DNA from: Candidatus Hermodarchaeota archaeon
GTDB taxonomy: Archaea > Asgardarchaeota > Hermodarchaeia > Hermodarchaeales > Hermodarchaeaceae
Assembly: GCA_016840185.1 (NCBI GenBank)
Contig: JAEOSV010000208.1
Location: forward strand, 1-7,549
Direction: 5' to 3'
Length of the DNA: 7,549 bases
Shown here: positions 1-6,627 of the stretch, piece after piece
How positions within the stretch are numbered: position 1 is the stretch's first letter
How the letters are laid out: each line of letters opens with the position of its first letter
Translations under genes and position numbers: made by a program
The notes under the pieces: model-generated
Seen by the model: the letters and a program-made list of their open reading frames with translations, nothing else
Databases searched by the model: none
What the model was told of the DNA's origin: nothing

Positions 1-1
1 A

Positions 2-790
2 ATGCGCAAGGATGAATGGGATATCTTTCAACAATTAGATACTGAGATTTTCGACCCGCATGACCATTTCAGTGAAGAATTCTTTGATAAACGTGTGACC
101 CTGCCTGGGTTCTTTGCAATGGAAACGAAATCTGAGAATTTGGTTGGATATCTGATATTAGGTAAGTTTACTGATGAAATTGCCCACCTTGGACGAATTG
201 GTGTCAAAAAAACTTTGCAAAGTCAAGGCTTAGGCTCACAGTTAATGGAATATGCAATTGATTGGCTTACAAAACAGGAAGGAGTAACTGAAATACAACT
301 TTTCACACAGGTTGATAATCATCATGCTCAAGGGCTCTACACAAAGCATGGCTTCAAAGTTATTGGTCAGACTTGGCATTTCTTCGTTCCCTTTGACACC
401 CTTAATCCAACAGGAAAGTTCACCATACATAAACTCGAATCCGATGAACTTCAAACCATAGCGACACTCTTTCCACAAGGACTTCCAGTTGGTGCTATCC
501 AGCGATTTCTAGAACGTGGGCACGATCTCTACACGCTCAAAGATGTCTCTAATCGTATTATTGGGGCAACCCGATTCACACCGAGTTTTCCCGGTTGCTT
601 CCCCTTTGAATTACTCGAACTCTCTGCGTTCGATGACTATGTCCTATCATTCCAATCATTATGTGACCCTCCCTCAGAATTACTTCGAATTACCTTCCAT
701 GAGAATGAACAACTAGCTTCATTATGTGAAACACGTGGGTATCAGCTTCATCACAAATTGTTTAGAATGCAACTCGGCTTGAAAAAATAA
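2..790 (+). CDS. GNAT-family N-acetyltransferase, probably 5'-truncated by the window edge
   Basis: This is a probable acetyl-CoA-dependent N-acyltransferase; the acceptor cannot be deduced. The N-terminal half (residues about 1-135) is a GNAT domain. Motif A, which binds the CoA pyrophosphate, is seen as QSQGLG at residues 73-78 after the strand HLGRIGV. Motif B is seen as N106..A109..LY113...GF118. The first visible Met (nt 2) falls where the helix after GNAT strand beta-1 would be, so the usual opening strand is missing and the real start is probably a few codons left of the window. Residues about 138-262 continue past a normal single GNAT domain and end in a GYQLHHKLFRM-like strand. They could be a degenerate second GNAT half, but no second motif A is visible. 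The gene converges on surface protein A, with a hairpin 8 nt after its TAA. The family call is firm and the substrate is unknown. Confidence 0.85.
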   Translation: MRKDEWDIFQQLDTEIFDPHDHFSEEFFDKRVTLPGFFAMETKSENLVGYLILGKFTDEIAHLGRIGVKKTLQSQGLGSQLMEYAIDWLTKQEGVTEIQLFTQVDNHHAQGLYTKHGFKVIGQTWHFFVPFDTLNPTGKFTIHKLESDELQTIATLFPQGLPVGAIQRFLERGHDLYTLKDVSNRIIGATRFTPSFPGCFPFELLELSAFDDYVLSFQSLCDPPSELLRITFHENEQLASLCETRGYQLHHKLFRMQLGLKK

Positions 791-798
791 AGAAGGGG

Positions 799-818
799 AT
801 GGAGGCGGGTGCCTCCAT
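799..818. terminator. Bidirectional terminator hairpin between convergent genes
   Basis: A perfect 8-bp inverted repeat, ATGGAGGC / GCCTCCAT, has a 4-nt loop (GGGT at 807-810). It fills the 34-nt gap between the acetyltransferase stop (TAA at 788-790) and the protein A stop (825-827 on the minus strand). Read on the minus strand, the stem is followed by a pyrimidine/T-rich tract (complement of 782-798). Read on the plus strand, it is followed by a short T-containing run. The position and symmetry suggest it ends both transcripts. Archaeal termination depends mainly on U-tracts, so the hairpin itself could instead protect RNA 3' ends. Confidence 0.6.
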
Positions 819-824
819 TTCGGT

Positions 825-3566
825 TTACTTAGTAGTTCCCCGACGGCGGAGGACCAATAGAAGGACAATAATCACAACAATGATGATGATTATTATTAGG
901 CCAATCAACCACAGCAGTATTGGGGGAAGGAAAGGAATTACTGGGTTAGAAATTGTGAATGTGTTGTCTGAGATATCTTCGGACATTACCTGACCATCTT
1001 CGACAACAACTCGAATCCGATATTGATCACCGTTATACACTGTTGCAGTATTCCACTGAATGCTTGTATTCGTCAGACCAGCAGCGATTGGGAGCCAACT
1101 ACCACCATCATCAGGGCTGACGAACACTTCAACGAATAAGTCATCAAAATCAAAGTCGTCCATCGTCCATGAAATGGTGATTGTCCCATTCAGCGTTTCT
1201 CCACCATTTGGTGCGTCAACATGAACTATTGGAGCCCGGTTCGCCGTTAGCCAGTCCATTGTATTCACTAAGAGACGGGCGTTATCGAGTTGATCAATAC
1301 TCTTTGTTTTATTGTCACCCCAATGAACTGCATTTACGTAATCATCCCAGATGTTCGTATCACCGATTCCGGCAAAGCGGCCACGACCCGACTCTAATGC
1401 TCCTAGAATACACACCCCTGCGGCACTTGATGTATTACTCCATTGCGAATTCGTATCACCGTCCAAATAGACCACTGAGGTGGCGCTGCCTGGTATTGAC
1501 CAAAAGCCAGTACCTCCGAAATAGACTAGGCCACTAATCGCGTCGGTGATGGTGTGTGTTGCGAAGTTATTACTATCGAGAAGGATTTGTCCGATAGCAC
1601 CTGCTCCGGTGTTGTCGTCTAGGTCGTTTAAGTAATCATCTAGAGCGTATCGAAATCCAAACTCTAGTGCGACTGCACGTGTTTCATAGCCAAAGAACCA
1701 CATATCCATTAGTGTGAGTAATCCGTGTCCTCCAACATCTACGTACTGTTTCAGGGAGTTCAGTTCACTGGCATTGTAGATCCCAATCGAGTTCACCAGA
1801 ACAAGTGCGTCACCTGTTGCCATGAAACCGGGGTCAAAGCGCAGCATCGCCTTGACGCCGTACCCAGCACTTCGAAGCGTTTGGGTCATACTGTAGTAAC
1901 CACCTGTTGAGAATCCTGCTTGACCGAGCCAGCGAATAACGTTGATGCCAAATAACGCATTGTTGCTTTTAGCCAATAAGGGATTGCTAGTGTCATTATA
2001 CCAATGAGACATGTCACAGGTAACTACAACCCTCCCTTCGCCATATTCAAAAGCAACGGCTACTGGAAGATTTCGTCCTGAAGGGCTTCCTGGAGGTGTG
2101 TTATACCAGCCAGCAGTCCCATCATTATCTGTTCGAATCAACGGAATAGCGTTTGCCGGGGTTTGGTTAAGCGCTGTTGCGTGTAGGATTGTGACCTCAT
2201 CAACTCCATTCATTACTGGATGGGTTGCAAGATTATTCCCACTGAATTTGGGCCAATAGTCATACGTATCGTATTCGTTACTGTCGTTGAGTATACCAGC
2301 ATAGAAGTCAACACCAAAAGTTCGAGCCAATTGATAGCAAGCAGTTGTGAGGAAAGAGGTAGATTCAGCGATAATCAAGACGCTACCACCATAGACTACA
2401 TAACCTTTGATAGAATCTAGTTCGTCGGCGGTGTAATCTGTGCCGGGTCGAACAAAGACCAGCACATCGTAGGAATTGATTGTTGAAGTACTCCAAGAGG
2501 TCATATTATTGACGCCAAAGCCAGCGCCTTCAAGAATTTGGGCAAAATCACCATACCCAGCACCATCATCTTCAAAGCCATAGATTCCATCGTTGTCACT
2601 ATCGATTACATTCCAAGGTGTATGGGTTTCATCAAATAAGACGTCTATCTGAACCGGATTAACTTGAATGGAATAGAAGGGCATATGGCTTTCATCAAAG
2701 ATAATTACCTTTTCAGGAATCACAGGATGGGCAAGCCAGTGGATGATATTTCGGGCTAGAACTTCATTATCACTGTCGAAATAATTGAATGTACCATCGG
2801 AATCCGCATCAGCTCTTGTCCAACAATCACCGTCACCTGAAACCACAATTCGACCGAGACCAAGTTGATATTCAAAGGCGACAAGTCCTGCGACTCCACT
2901 TGCAACATTTCCACTGTTATCATATCGGCTGAGGTCATCCGCATCTGTGATTAGGAGCGGTGTGGCTTCCATCGGATATCGAACTAATCCATCACCATAA
3001 TAAGTTTCTACACGAGATACGCCTGCAGTAATTGGATGGTCGCCAAAATTCCCAGAACGGTTCCATAAGAGCCAATAGTCCATGCTAATGTAATCGTTGA
3101 GATCTGAAAGGGGATCATTACTTAAAGTGACTTTGAAATAGCCTGCAATATCCGAACCGACATTCAATCGGTCTCCGATGATGAACAGTCCGCCTCCCTG
3201 AGCTACAAACTCATGAAGGAATGCTAGCTCACTTGGTGTATATGAGGAGCTGGGCGTTACAGTGACAAAGATATCAGCTGACATGATGGTTGAAGGATTC
3301 CATGTGGGCATTGCCTCAACGGTATAGCCTTGTGCAATCATATCGGTTGAGAAATTGTTGTATTGGGTTGCGATGTAGTTGTTCCAATGGGGTGAATGGG
3401 ATTCATCGAACACAATGTGTTGACCCTGAACCGGGACATTGTAGTTATCTATAGCATTCGTGTTGTTGTAAAGGTTTAGTGAGCCATTGTTGAAAAAGAA
3501 GAATGAGCACATTAAACCTACAAGAACAACGATCAAGAATCGATTATTCTTAATCAAAGTAATCAC
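825..3566 (-). CDS. Membrane-anchored surface protein with three GATase-like domains and an Ig/FN3-like domain (protein A)
   Basis: This 913-residue protein is probably exported and held at the cell surface. A signal peptide or anchor comes first (basic K6/R9, then a hydrophobic stretch at 10-25). Next are three class I glutamine-amidotransferase-like (DUF4350/GldG-like) domains: about 50-280, 307-548 and 555-775. Shared marks are FDE(S/T)H at the start of the first two, a GG-x-hydrophobic strand (QGGGLFII, YGGSVLII, VGGHGLL), G-R-(I/V/F)-x-x-x-x-D near the end (GRIVVSGD, GRVVVTCD, GRFAGIGD), and a closing N-x-(I/M)-x-W-L. An Ig/FN3-like domain follows (about 778-874, with PNGGE, SW, DDGGSW and YRIRV), then an Ile/Val-rich membrane helix (about 880-906) and an RRRG tail, so most of the chain would be outside. 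No Cys nucleophile elbow or His/Glu triad is apparent, so a binding role is likelier than amidotransferase chemistry. Start: GTG at 3566. The overlapping ATG at 3568 meets TGA immediately, and no strong Shine-Dalgarno site is seen. The ligand is unknown. Confidence 0.85.
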   Translation of the reverse strand: MITLIKNNRFLIVVLVGLMCSFFFFNNGSLNLYNNTNAIDNYNVPVQGQHIVFDESHSPHWNNYIATQYNNFSTDMIAQGYTVEAMPTWNPSTIMSADIFVTVTPSSSYTPSELAFLHEFVAQGGGLFIIGDRLNVGSDIAGYFKVTLSNDPLSDLNDYISMDYWLLWNRSGNFGDHPITAGVSRVETYYGDGLVRYPMEATPLLITDADDLSRYDNSGNVASGVAGLVAFEYQLGLGRIVVSGDGDCWTRADADSDGTFNYFDSDNEVLARNIIHWLAHPVIPEKVIIFDESHMPFYSIQVNPVQIDVLFDETHTPWNVIDSDNDGIYGFEDDGAGYGDFAQILEGAGFGVNNMTSWSTSTINSYDVLVFVRPGTDYTADELDSIKGYVVYGGSVLIIAESTSFLTTACYQLARTFGVDFYAGILNDSNEYDTYDYWPKFSGNNLATHPVMNGVDEVTILHATALNQTPANAIPLIRTDNDGTAGWYNTPPGSPSGRNLPVAVAFEYGEGRVVVTCDMSHWYNDTSNPLLAKSNNALFGINVIRWLGQAGFSTGGYYSMTQTLRSAGYGVKAMLRFDPGFMATGDALVLVNSIGIYNASELNSLKQYVDVGGHGLLTLMDMWFFGYETRAVALEFGFRYALDDYLNDLDDNTGAGAIGQILLDSNNFATHTITDAISGLVYFGGTGFWSIPGSATSVVYLDGDTNSQWSNTSSAAGVCILGALESGRGRFAGIGDTNIWDDYVNAVHWGDNKTKSIDQLDNARLLVNTMDWLTANRAPIVHVDAPNGGETLNGTITISWTMDDFDFDDLFVEVFVSPDDGGSWLPIAAGLTNTSIQWNTATVYNGDQYRIRVVVEDGQVMSEDISDNTFTISNPVIPFLPPILLWLIGLIIIIIIVVIIVLLLVLRRRGTTK
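1242..3419 (-). repeat. Three divergent copies of a GATase-like domain within protein A
   Basis: These are protein-level repeats. Copy 1 is at nt 2727-3419, copy 2 at 1923-2648 and copy 3 at 1242-1904. They share the opening FDE(S/T)H-x-P (copies 1 and 2), a G-(F/Y)-x-V motif after the first helix (GYTV, GFGV, GYGV), a GG turn before a hydrophobic strand, G-R-(I/V/F) before an Asp, and a final N-x-(I/M)-x-W-L. A fourth, isolated start motif (IIFDESHMPFYSI, residues 288-300, nt 2667-2705) sits just before copy 2, while copy 3 has no FDESH of its own. This points to copy 2 being nested inside copy 3. Divergence is high at the DNA level, so the duplications are old. Confidence 0.7.
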
Positions 3567-3787
3567 ATTCCAGTGATTTGCATAAGTTAACTCAAACCAG
3601 TATTACATGATGTACCAGTCTTCAATCTGAGTCCCGCTGCAAATCAAACCTGAGCATTACAGGCTAATTAGACTATTAAAAGGTTATTTGCATCGGTTGG
3701 AGGATAATTCTATCTCGACCTTGATAAGGCTAAAATAGTGCCTTGATACCCTTTTGTATCGAACTTCTCCTTAAGGTGGAAAAACCA
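3567..3787. promoter_or_regulatory. Divergent intergenic region between protein A and the RuBisCO-like gene
   Basis: This 221-nt gap carries the promoters of two genes that point away from each other. On the protein A side there is an odd-centred inverted repeat TACAT-G-ATGTA (3604-3614), bracketed by two direct copies of ACCAGT (3596-3601 and 3614-3619; ACTGGT when read towards protein A). On the RuBisCO-like side, CTAAAATA (3730-3737) is a possible TATA element about 50 nt before the ATG, leaving room for a leader that includes the Shine-Dalgarno site. The rest is AT-rich with no gene visible. The promoter assignments come from position and base composition only. Confidence 0.45.
3773..3780 (+). 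promoter_or_regulatory. Shine-Dalgarno site that fixes the RuBisCO-like start
   Basis: AAGGTGGA matches the GGTG core of the archaeal anti-Shine-Dalgarno partner GGAGGTGAT and lies about 8 nt before ATG 3788. It selects this ATG over the in-frame TTG at 3743, which has no such site and would add 15 residues not expected for the family. Confidence 0.65.
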
Positions 3788-5113
3788 ATGGCACCTGAAG
3801 AAAAACTCCCTATTGAGAGCCAACCAAACGCATTACCCGATGAAATCGACCCAGAAAAATATATCATCGCAACCTACTATTTCGGAGCCCCGATTGGCCT
3901 GCCAATCAAAGATATTTGCGAAATGGCCGCAGTTGAGCAAAGCACGGGAACCTGGGTACTTGTACCCGGCGAAACCCCTCAAATGCGGAAAAAATACGTA
4001 GCAAAAGTAATTGGAATCTATGAAGGTCCATATCCTGAATATAGTCAGCCAAAAGATGTCACGCATCGGCATTATATTGTCCAAGTTGCATTTCCTTGGA
4101 TTAATTTTGGTCAACAAATTCCCATGCTATTGTCTACAGTTGTGGGCAATATTAGTATGGGAGGACGGGTTAAGGTATTAGATCTTAGGTTTCCAAAAAG
4201 TTGGCTGAAGGGATTCCAAGGCCCCAAGTTCGGCACGAAGGGCGTTTTCAAAGTCTTAGGTGTGAAGAATCGTCCATTACTCAATAACATGATTAAACCT
4301 TGTACCGGATACCCGCCCAAGGTTGGAGCTAAGTTACTGTATGAAGCCGCTCGGGGTGGAGCTGACATCATCAAAGACGATGAGCTCATCGCAGATCCCG
4401 TTTTCAATCGTATCACCGAACGCCTTCCACTCTATATGGATGCCATTGACAAGGCGAATTCGGAGAAAGGAGAAAAAACCCTGTACACCATCAACATCAC
4501 GGACCGTATTCCAAAACTCATGGAGAATGCCGAGGCTGCCCTTGAGCATGGTGCGAATGCCTTGATGATTAACTACCTGGCAGTTGGTTACAGTGCAGTT
4601 CGCCAGGTCACAGATGATCCAAGCATCAACGTGCCAGTTCTAGGACACATGGATATTGCTGGAGCAATGAGTTATTCACCCATTAGCGGATTATCCACCC
4701 AGCTTGTTATCGGGAAATTGCCACGACTTGCAGGGGTGGATATTGAGGTATTTCCTGCACCCTATGGGAAGGCTCCGTTACTCAAACAACGGTACATCGA
4801 AATGGCTCGAGCCATGAATTACCCCTTTCACCACATCAAACCGACGATGCCCATGCCCAGTGGCGGCATCACACCCGGACATGTACCCATGGTGATGGAA
4901 GATTTAGGCGCTGAAATCATGATTGGAACGGGAGGTGGAATCCATGCCTTCCCGGCTGAACATGGCGGACCTTCAGCAGGGGCACGGGCCTTCCGCCAGG
5001 CGATTGACGCGACAGTGAAGGGGATTTCTCTGAAGGATTATGCTGAAGACCATGCAGAATTGAAAGTTGCGCTAGACAAATGGGGAACCGGAAAAACAGG
5101 ATTCGAAATGTAA
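3788..5113 (+). CDS. RuBisCO-like protein (form IV-type RuBisCO large-subunit homologue)
   Basis: This 441-residue cytosolic protein has the full RuBisCO large-chain layout: an N-terminal alpha/beta domain (about 20-150) and a TIM barrel (about 160-430). Against spinach numbering it keeps E60 and T65 (E50 and T55 in EQSTGTW), N123 (N121), K175 (K170), the carbamylated K201 with metal ligands D203/E204 (KDDE, K196-E199), K334 (K328), the phosphate-binding S379-G381 (SGG, 358-360) and G403/G404 (382-383). It differs at T173 (M168), K177 (C172), H294 (D289), R295 (I290), H298 (A293) and H327 (V321). Losing K177, H294, R295 and H327 makes CO2 fixation on ribulose bisphosphate very unlikely. The retained metal and phosphate sites suggest enolase- or isomerase-type chemistry on another phosphorylated sugar, as known for characterised RuBisCO-like proteins. 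It is transcribed alone, so the neighbours do not reveal a pathway. No methionine-salvage gene is nearby. Confidence 0.92.
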   Translation: MAPEEKLPIESQPNALPDEIDPEKYIIATYYFGAPIGLPIKDICEMAAVEQSTGTWVLVPGETPQMRKKYVAKVIGIYEGPYPEYSQPKDVTHRHYIVQVAFPWINFGQQIPMLLSTVVGNISMGGRVKVLDLRFPKSWLKGFQGPKFGTKGVFKVLGVKNRPLLNNMIKPCTGYPPKVGAKLLYEAARGGADIIKDDELIADPVFNRITERLPLYMDAIDKANSEKGEKTLYTINITDRIPKLMENAEAALEHGANALMINYLAVGYSAVRQVTDDPSINVPVLGHMDIAGAMSYSPISGLSTQLVIGKLPRLAGVDIEVFPAPYGKAPLLKQRYIEMARAMNYPFHHIKPTMPMPSGGITPGHVPMVMEDLGAEIMIGTGGGIHAFPAEHGGPSAGARAFRQAIDATVKGISLKDYAEDHAELKVALDKWGTGKTGFEM

Positions 5114-5175
5114 TCCTCTTGAACAGGACTTACGGTTTCTTCCTCAGATTTTGGGAATGGAAAAAAGAAGGGATG

Positions 5176-5200
5176 AAAGGTATCTGAAAGAGATACCTTT
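5176..5200. terminator. Bidirectional terminator hairpin between the RuBisCO-like gene and protein B
   Basis: A perfect 10-bp inverted repeat, AAAGGTATCT / AGATACCTTT, has a 5-nt loop (GAAAG at 5186-5190). It lies in the 86-nt gap between convergent genes, and its right arm reaches the last base of the protein B stop codon (TAA at 5202-5200, minus strand). On the minus strand it is followed by a T-rich tract (complement of 5158-5170); on the plus strand TACTTTCT follows. The perfect pairing and location support a shared 3' end for both transcripts. Confidence 0.65.
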
Positions 5201-6354
5201 TACTTTCTGCGACGACGTATGACAAAGATTGCCCCTAAGGAAAGTAGCAGTCCGAGTGCGATGGCTTCGATTGGGAATCCTGGGATTCCTGGTGGTAAGG
5301 TTATGGGTGGTAGTTCGATATAGGTGCTAACAACGTTGCTCCATGGACCGACGAGTGTATTATTGTCGATGGCTCGAACGCGGAAATAGTAGGTATCATT
5401 GGAAAGGAAGGAGAAGCTGTAAAACGTGTCAGTTGTCGTGTCGCTTTGACCAATGATGTTGAAACTAGGATTCGCGCTGGTTTCAACATAGTAGTAGTCG
5501 ATGACACCGTCTGAATCAGTTGCCGCGGTCCAATTAAGGGAAACTTGGAAACCAACCACAGTGGCTCCTAGATTCGCAAGGACTGGGGCAGAGGGCGGTT
5601 GAAACAATCGGATAGCGTTTCCTAGAATTTTGTCAGTTTCAGAGTGACGATTAAAGCAGTCAAATCCCATGACGACTAGATGTCCAACACCAATGGGTTT
5701 GTGCACGAGAATCGGATCTCCGTCGATGTTGTCTGAAGCGACAACTGTAGTTTCCGTGGTGTTGAAACTCAATGTTCCATCGGGAGCTGAAAATGCCGTG
5801 ACACCATCTACTAAAGGATTGGTGGGTTCATCGATGACAATTGAAGAGAAGACTCTGTCGTCTACATCTACGAAGGTGAAGTGTCCGGTTTCGTTGAGAA
5901 TTCGGGCTGTGGCCCCACGATCAGTTGTTCCAAAGGAGAAGTACGTCATCAGGATAACGATGCCACCATCAGCAAGGAAAGTTGTTAGGGGTGTTTGCCA
6001 GGCGGTGGCTACGTCAGTGATGTTTTCTGCGGTGATAGCCTCTTGTTCGAGAATAAGTAGAATATCATGGTTCGGGAGCTCAGTAGCAAGATTAGTGTAG
6101 GAGGTTAGATTGGTTCGTGTGTAATCAGTGCCATGGGTAGCATTGATTGCATCCCACACATTCACTACTTCGCCAATAGGACTGTTATCAGAAAATTCTG
6201 TGTAGTAAAGAATTCGTGGGGTAACTGTAGGTTGGGGTAATGCAGCCATTGTAATTGAAGGACTTGTATGAAACCCTGTAAACCAGATAGAGGCAAAGGG
6301 TAGCAGTATTGTGCAGAGAGCAAAAATGGATACAATTCTACGATTAATTCGCAT
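5200..6354 (-). CDS. Membrane-anchored surface protein with one GATase-like domain, an FN3 domain and a PGFP-type C-terminus (protein B)
   Basis: This is a 384-residue, probably exported protein. It has a signal peptide (MRINRR, then a hydrophobic segment at about 7-28) and a GATase-like domain (about 46-252) with a DGGIVIL strand (129-135) and a closing GVGHLVVMGFD (222-232) equivalent to those of protein A. A fibronectin type III-like domain follows (about 255-347; LNWTAATDSDG, YYFRVRAID, GPWS), then a short Pro-rich linker with GIPGFP (356-361), a membrane helix (about 362-379) and the tail RRRRK. There are many N-x-S/T sequons (for example N71, N82, N111, N154, N198, N274, N319), consistent with a glycosylated ectodomain. 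No amidotransferase Cys/His/Glu triad is evident. The ATG at 6354 is chosen over an in-frame TTG at 6405 because GAGGTT sits 6 nt before it and the hydrophobic signal starts right after. It is a smaller relative of protein A; the ligand is unknown. Confidence 0.85.
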   Translation of the reverse strand: MRINRRIVSIFALCTILLPFASIWFTGFHTSPSITMAALPQPTVTPRILYYTEFSDNSPIGEVVNVWDAINATHGTDYTRTNLTSYTNLATELPNHDILLILEQEAITAENITDVATAWQTPLTTFLADGGIVILMTYFSFGTTDRGATARILNETGHFTFVDVDDRVFSSIVIDEPTNPLVDGVTAFSAPDGTLSFNTTETTVVASDNIDGDPILVHKPIGVGHLVVMGFDCFNRHSETDKILGNAIRLFQPPSAPVLANLGATVVGFQVSLNWTAATDSDGVIDYYYVETSANPSFNIIGQSDTTTDTFYSFSFLSNDTYYFRVRAIDNNTLVGPWSNVVSTYIELPPITLPPGIPGFPIEAIALGLLLSLGAIFVIRRRRK

Positions 6355-6360
6355 ATTTGT

Positions 6361-6366
6361 AACCTC
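6361..6366 (-). promoter_or_regulatory. Shine-Dalgarno site that fixes the protein B start
   Basis: On the minus strand GAGGTT lies 6 nt before ATG 6354 and matches the GAGGT part of the archaeal consensus. It supports starting at MRINRR rather than at the TTG 51 nt upstream. Confidence 0.65.
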
Positions 6367-6378
6367 GATATTACCAGT

Positions 6379-6398
6379 ATTACTCGCTAACGAGTAAT
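6379..6398. repeat. Inverted repeat upstream of protein B
   Basis: The perfect 8-bp arms ATTACTCG and CGAGTAAT are separated by CTAA, centred about 34 nt upstream of ATG 6354. It may be a dimeric regulator's operator or a 5'-leader hairpin. It is not followed by a T-run in the direction of protein B, so a terminator is less likely. Confidence 0.6.
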
Positions 6399-6621
6399 CA
6401 TTCAAACGATTCTAAAAATCACTATTAAGTGTGCCGACTTTCGACTATATTCTGAACCAAATACAACCTGATCATTTCCAACTTTGTCGGAGTATGTCTT
6501 TGCTTTCAAAGGAACAGGCATTTCGGTTTCTTTCACGAATCGATGTGTTTTATGAGGAAATCTGAACCTGCCGGTTCCCATGAGTTTTTTACTGGTTCAT
6601 CAGCGGAATTATTTCAGAATT

Positions 6622-6627
6622 GGTGAT
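6622..6627 (+). promoter_or_regulatory. Shine-Dalgarno site of the propeller gene
   Basis: GGTGAT exactly matches the 3' part of the archaeal consensus GGAGGTGAT. It lies 5 nt before ATG 6633 but only 2 nt before the tandem ATG 6630, so the second ATG is favoured. Confidence 0.6.

Noticed and set aside
880..900. ATG/ATT triplet run as a microsatellite
   Set aside because: It encodes the Ile-rich membrane helix of protein A on the minus strand; the repeat reflects Ile codons.
1181..2420. Several open frames of 60-120 codons on the plus strand
   Set aside because: All are antisense to protein A, have no recognisable domains, and are explained by the codon composition of the real gene.
825..3566. 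Active glutamine amidotransferase or protease
   Set aside because: The fold resembles class I GATases, but no nucleophile-elbow Cys with a His/Glu partner is visible in any of the three copies.
3743..3787. In-frame TTG at 3743 as the RuBisCO-like start
   Set aside because: It has no Shine-Dalgarno site. The leading codons resemble untranslated leader and contain the Shine-Dalgarno site of ATG 3788, which starts a protein of normal family length.
3788..5113. Genuine CO2-fixing RuBisCO (form I-III)
   Set aside because: The positions of K177, H294, R295 and H327 hold C, D, I and V, which removes key catalytic and substrate-binding residues.
5669..6100. 143-residue open frame on the plus strand
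   Set aside because: It lies wholly antisense to protein B, whose signal peptide, domains and membrane anchor are clear. The translation is Ser/Thr/Val-rich with no domain and no Shine-Dalgarno site.
6355..6405. In-frame TTG at 6405 as the protein B start
   Set aside because: It would place 17 polar residues before the signal peptide and put the inverted repeat inside the coding region. ATG 6354 has GAGGTT at good spacing.
6406..6560. Small RNA or tRNA gene in the divergent gap
   Set aside because: No cloverleaf, conserved tRNA loop sequence or long stem could be found by eye.
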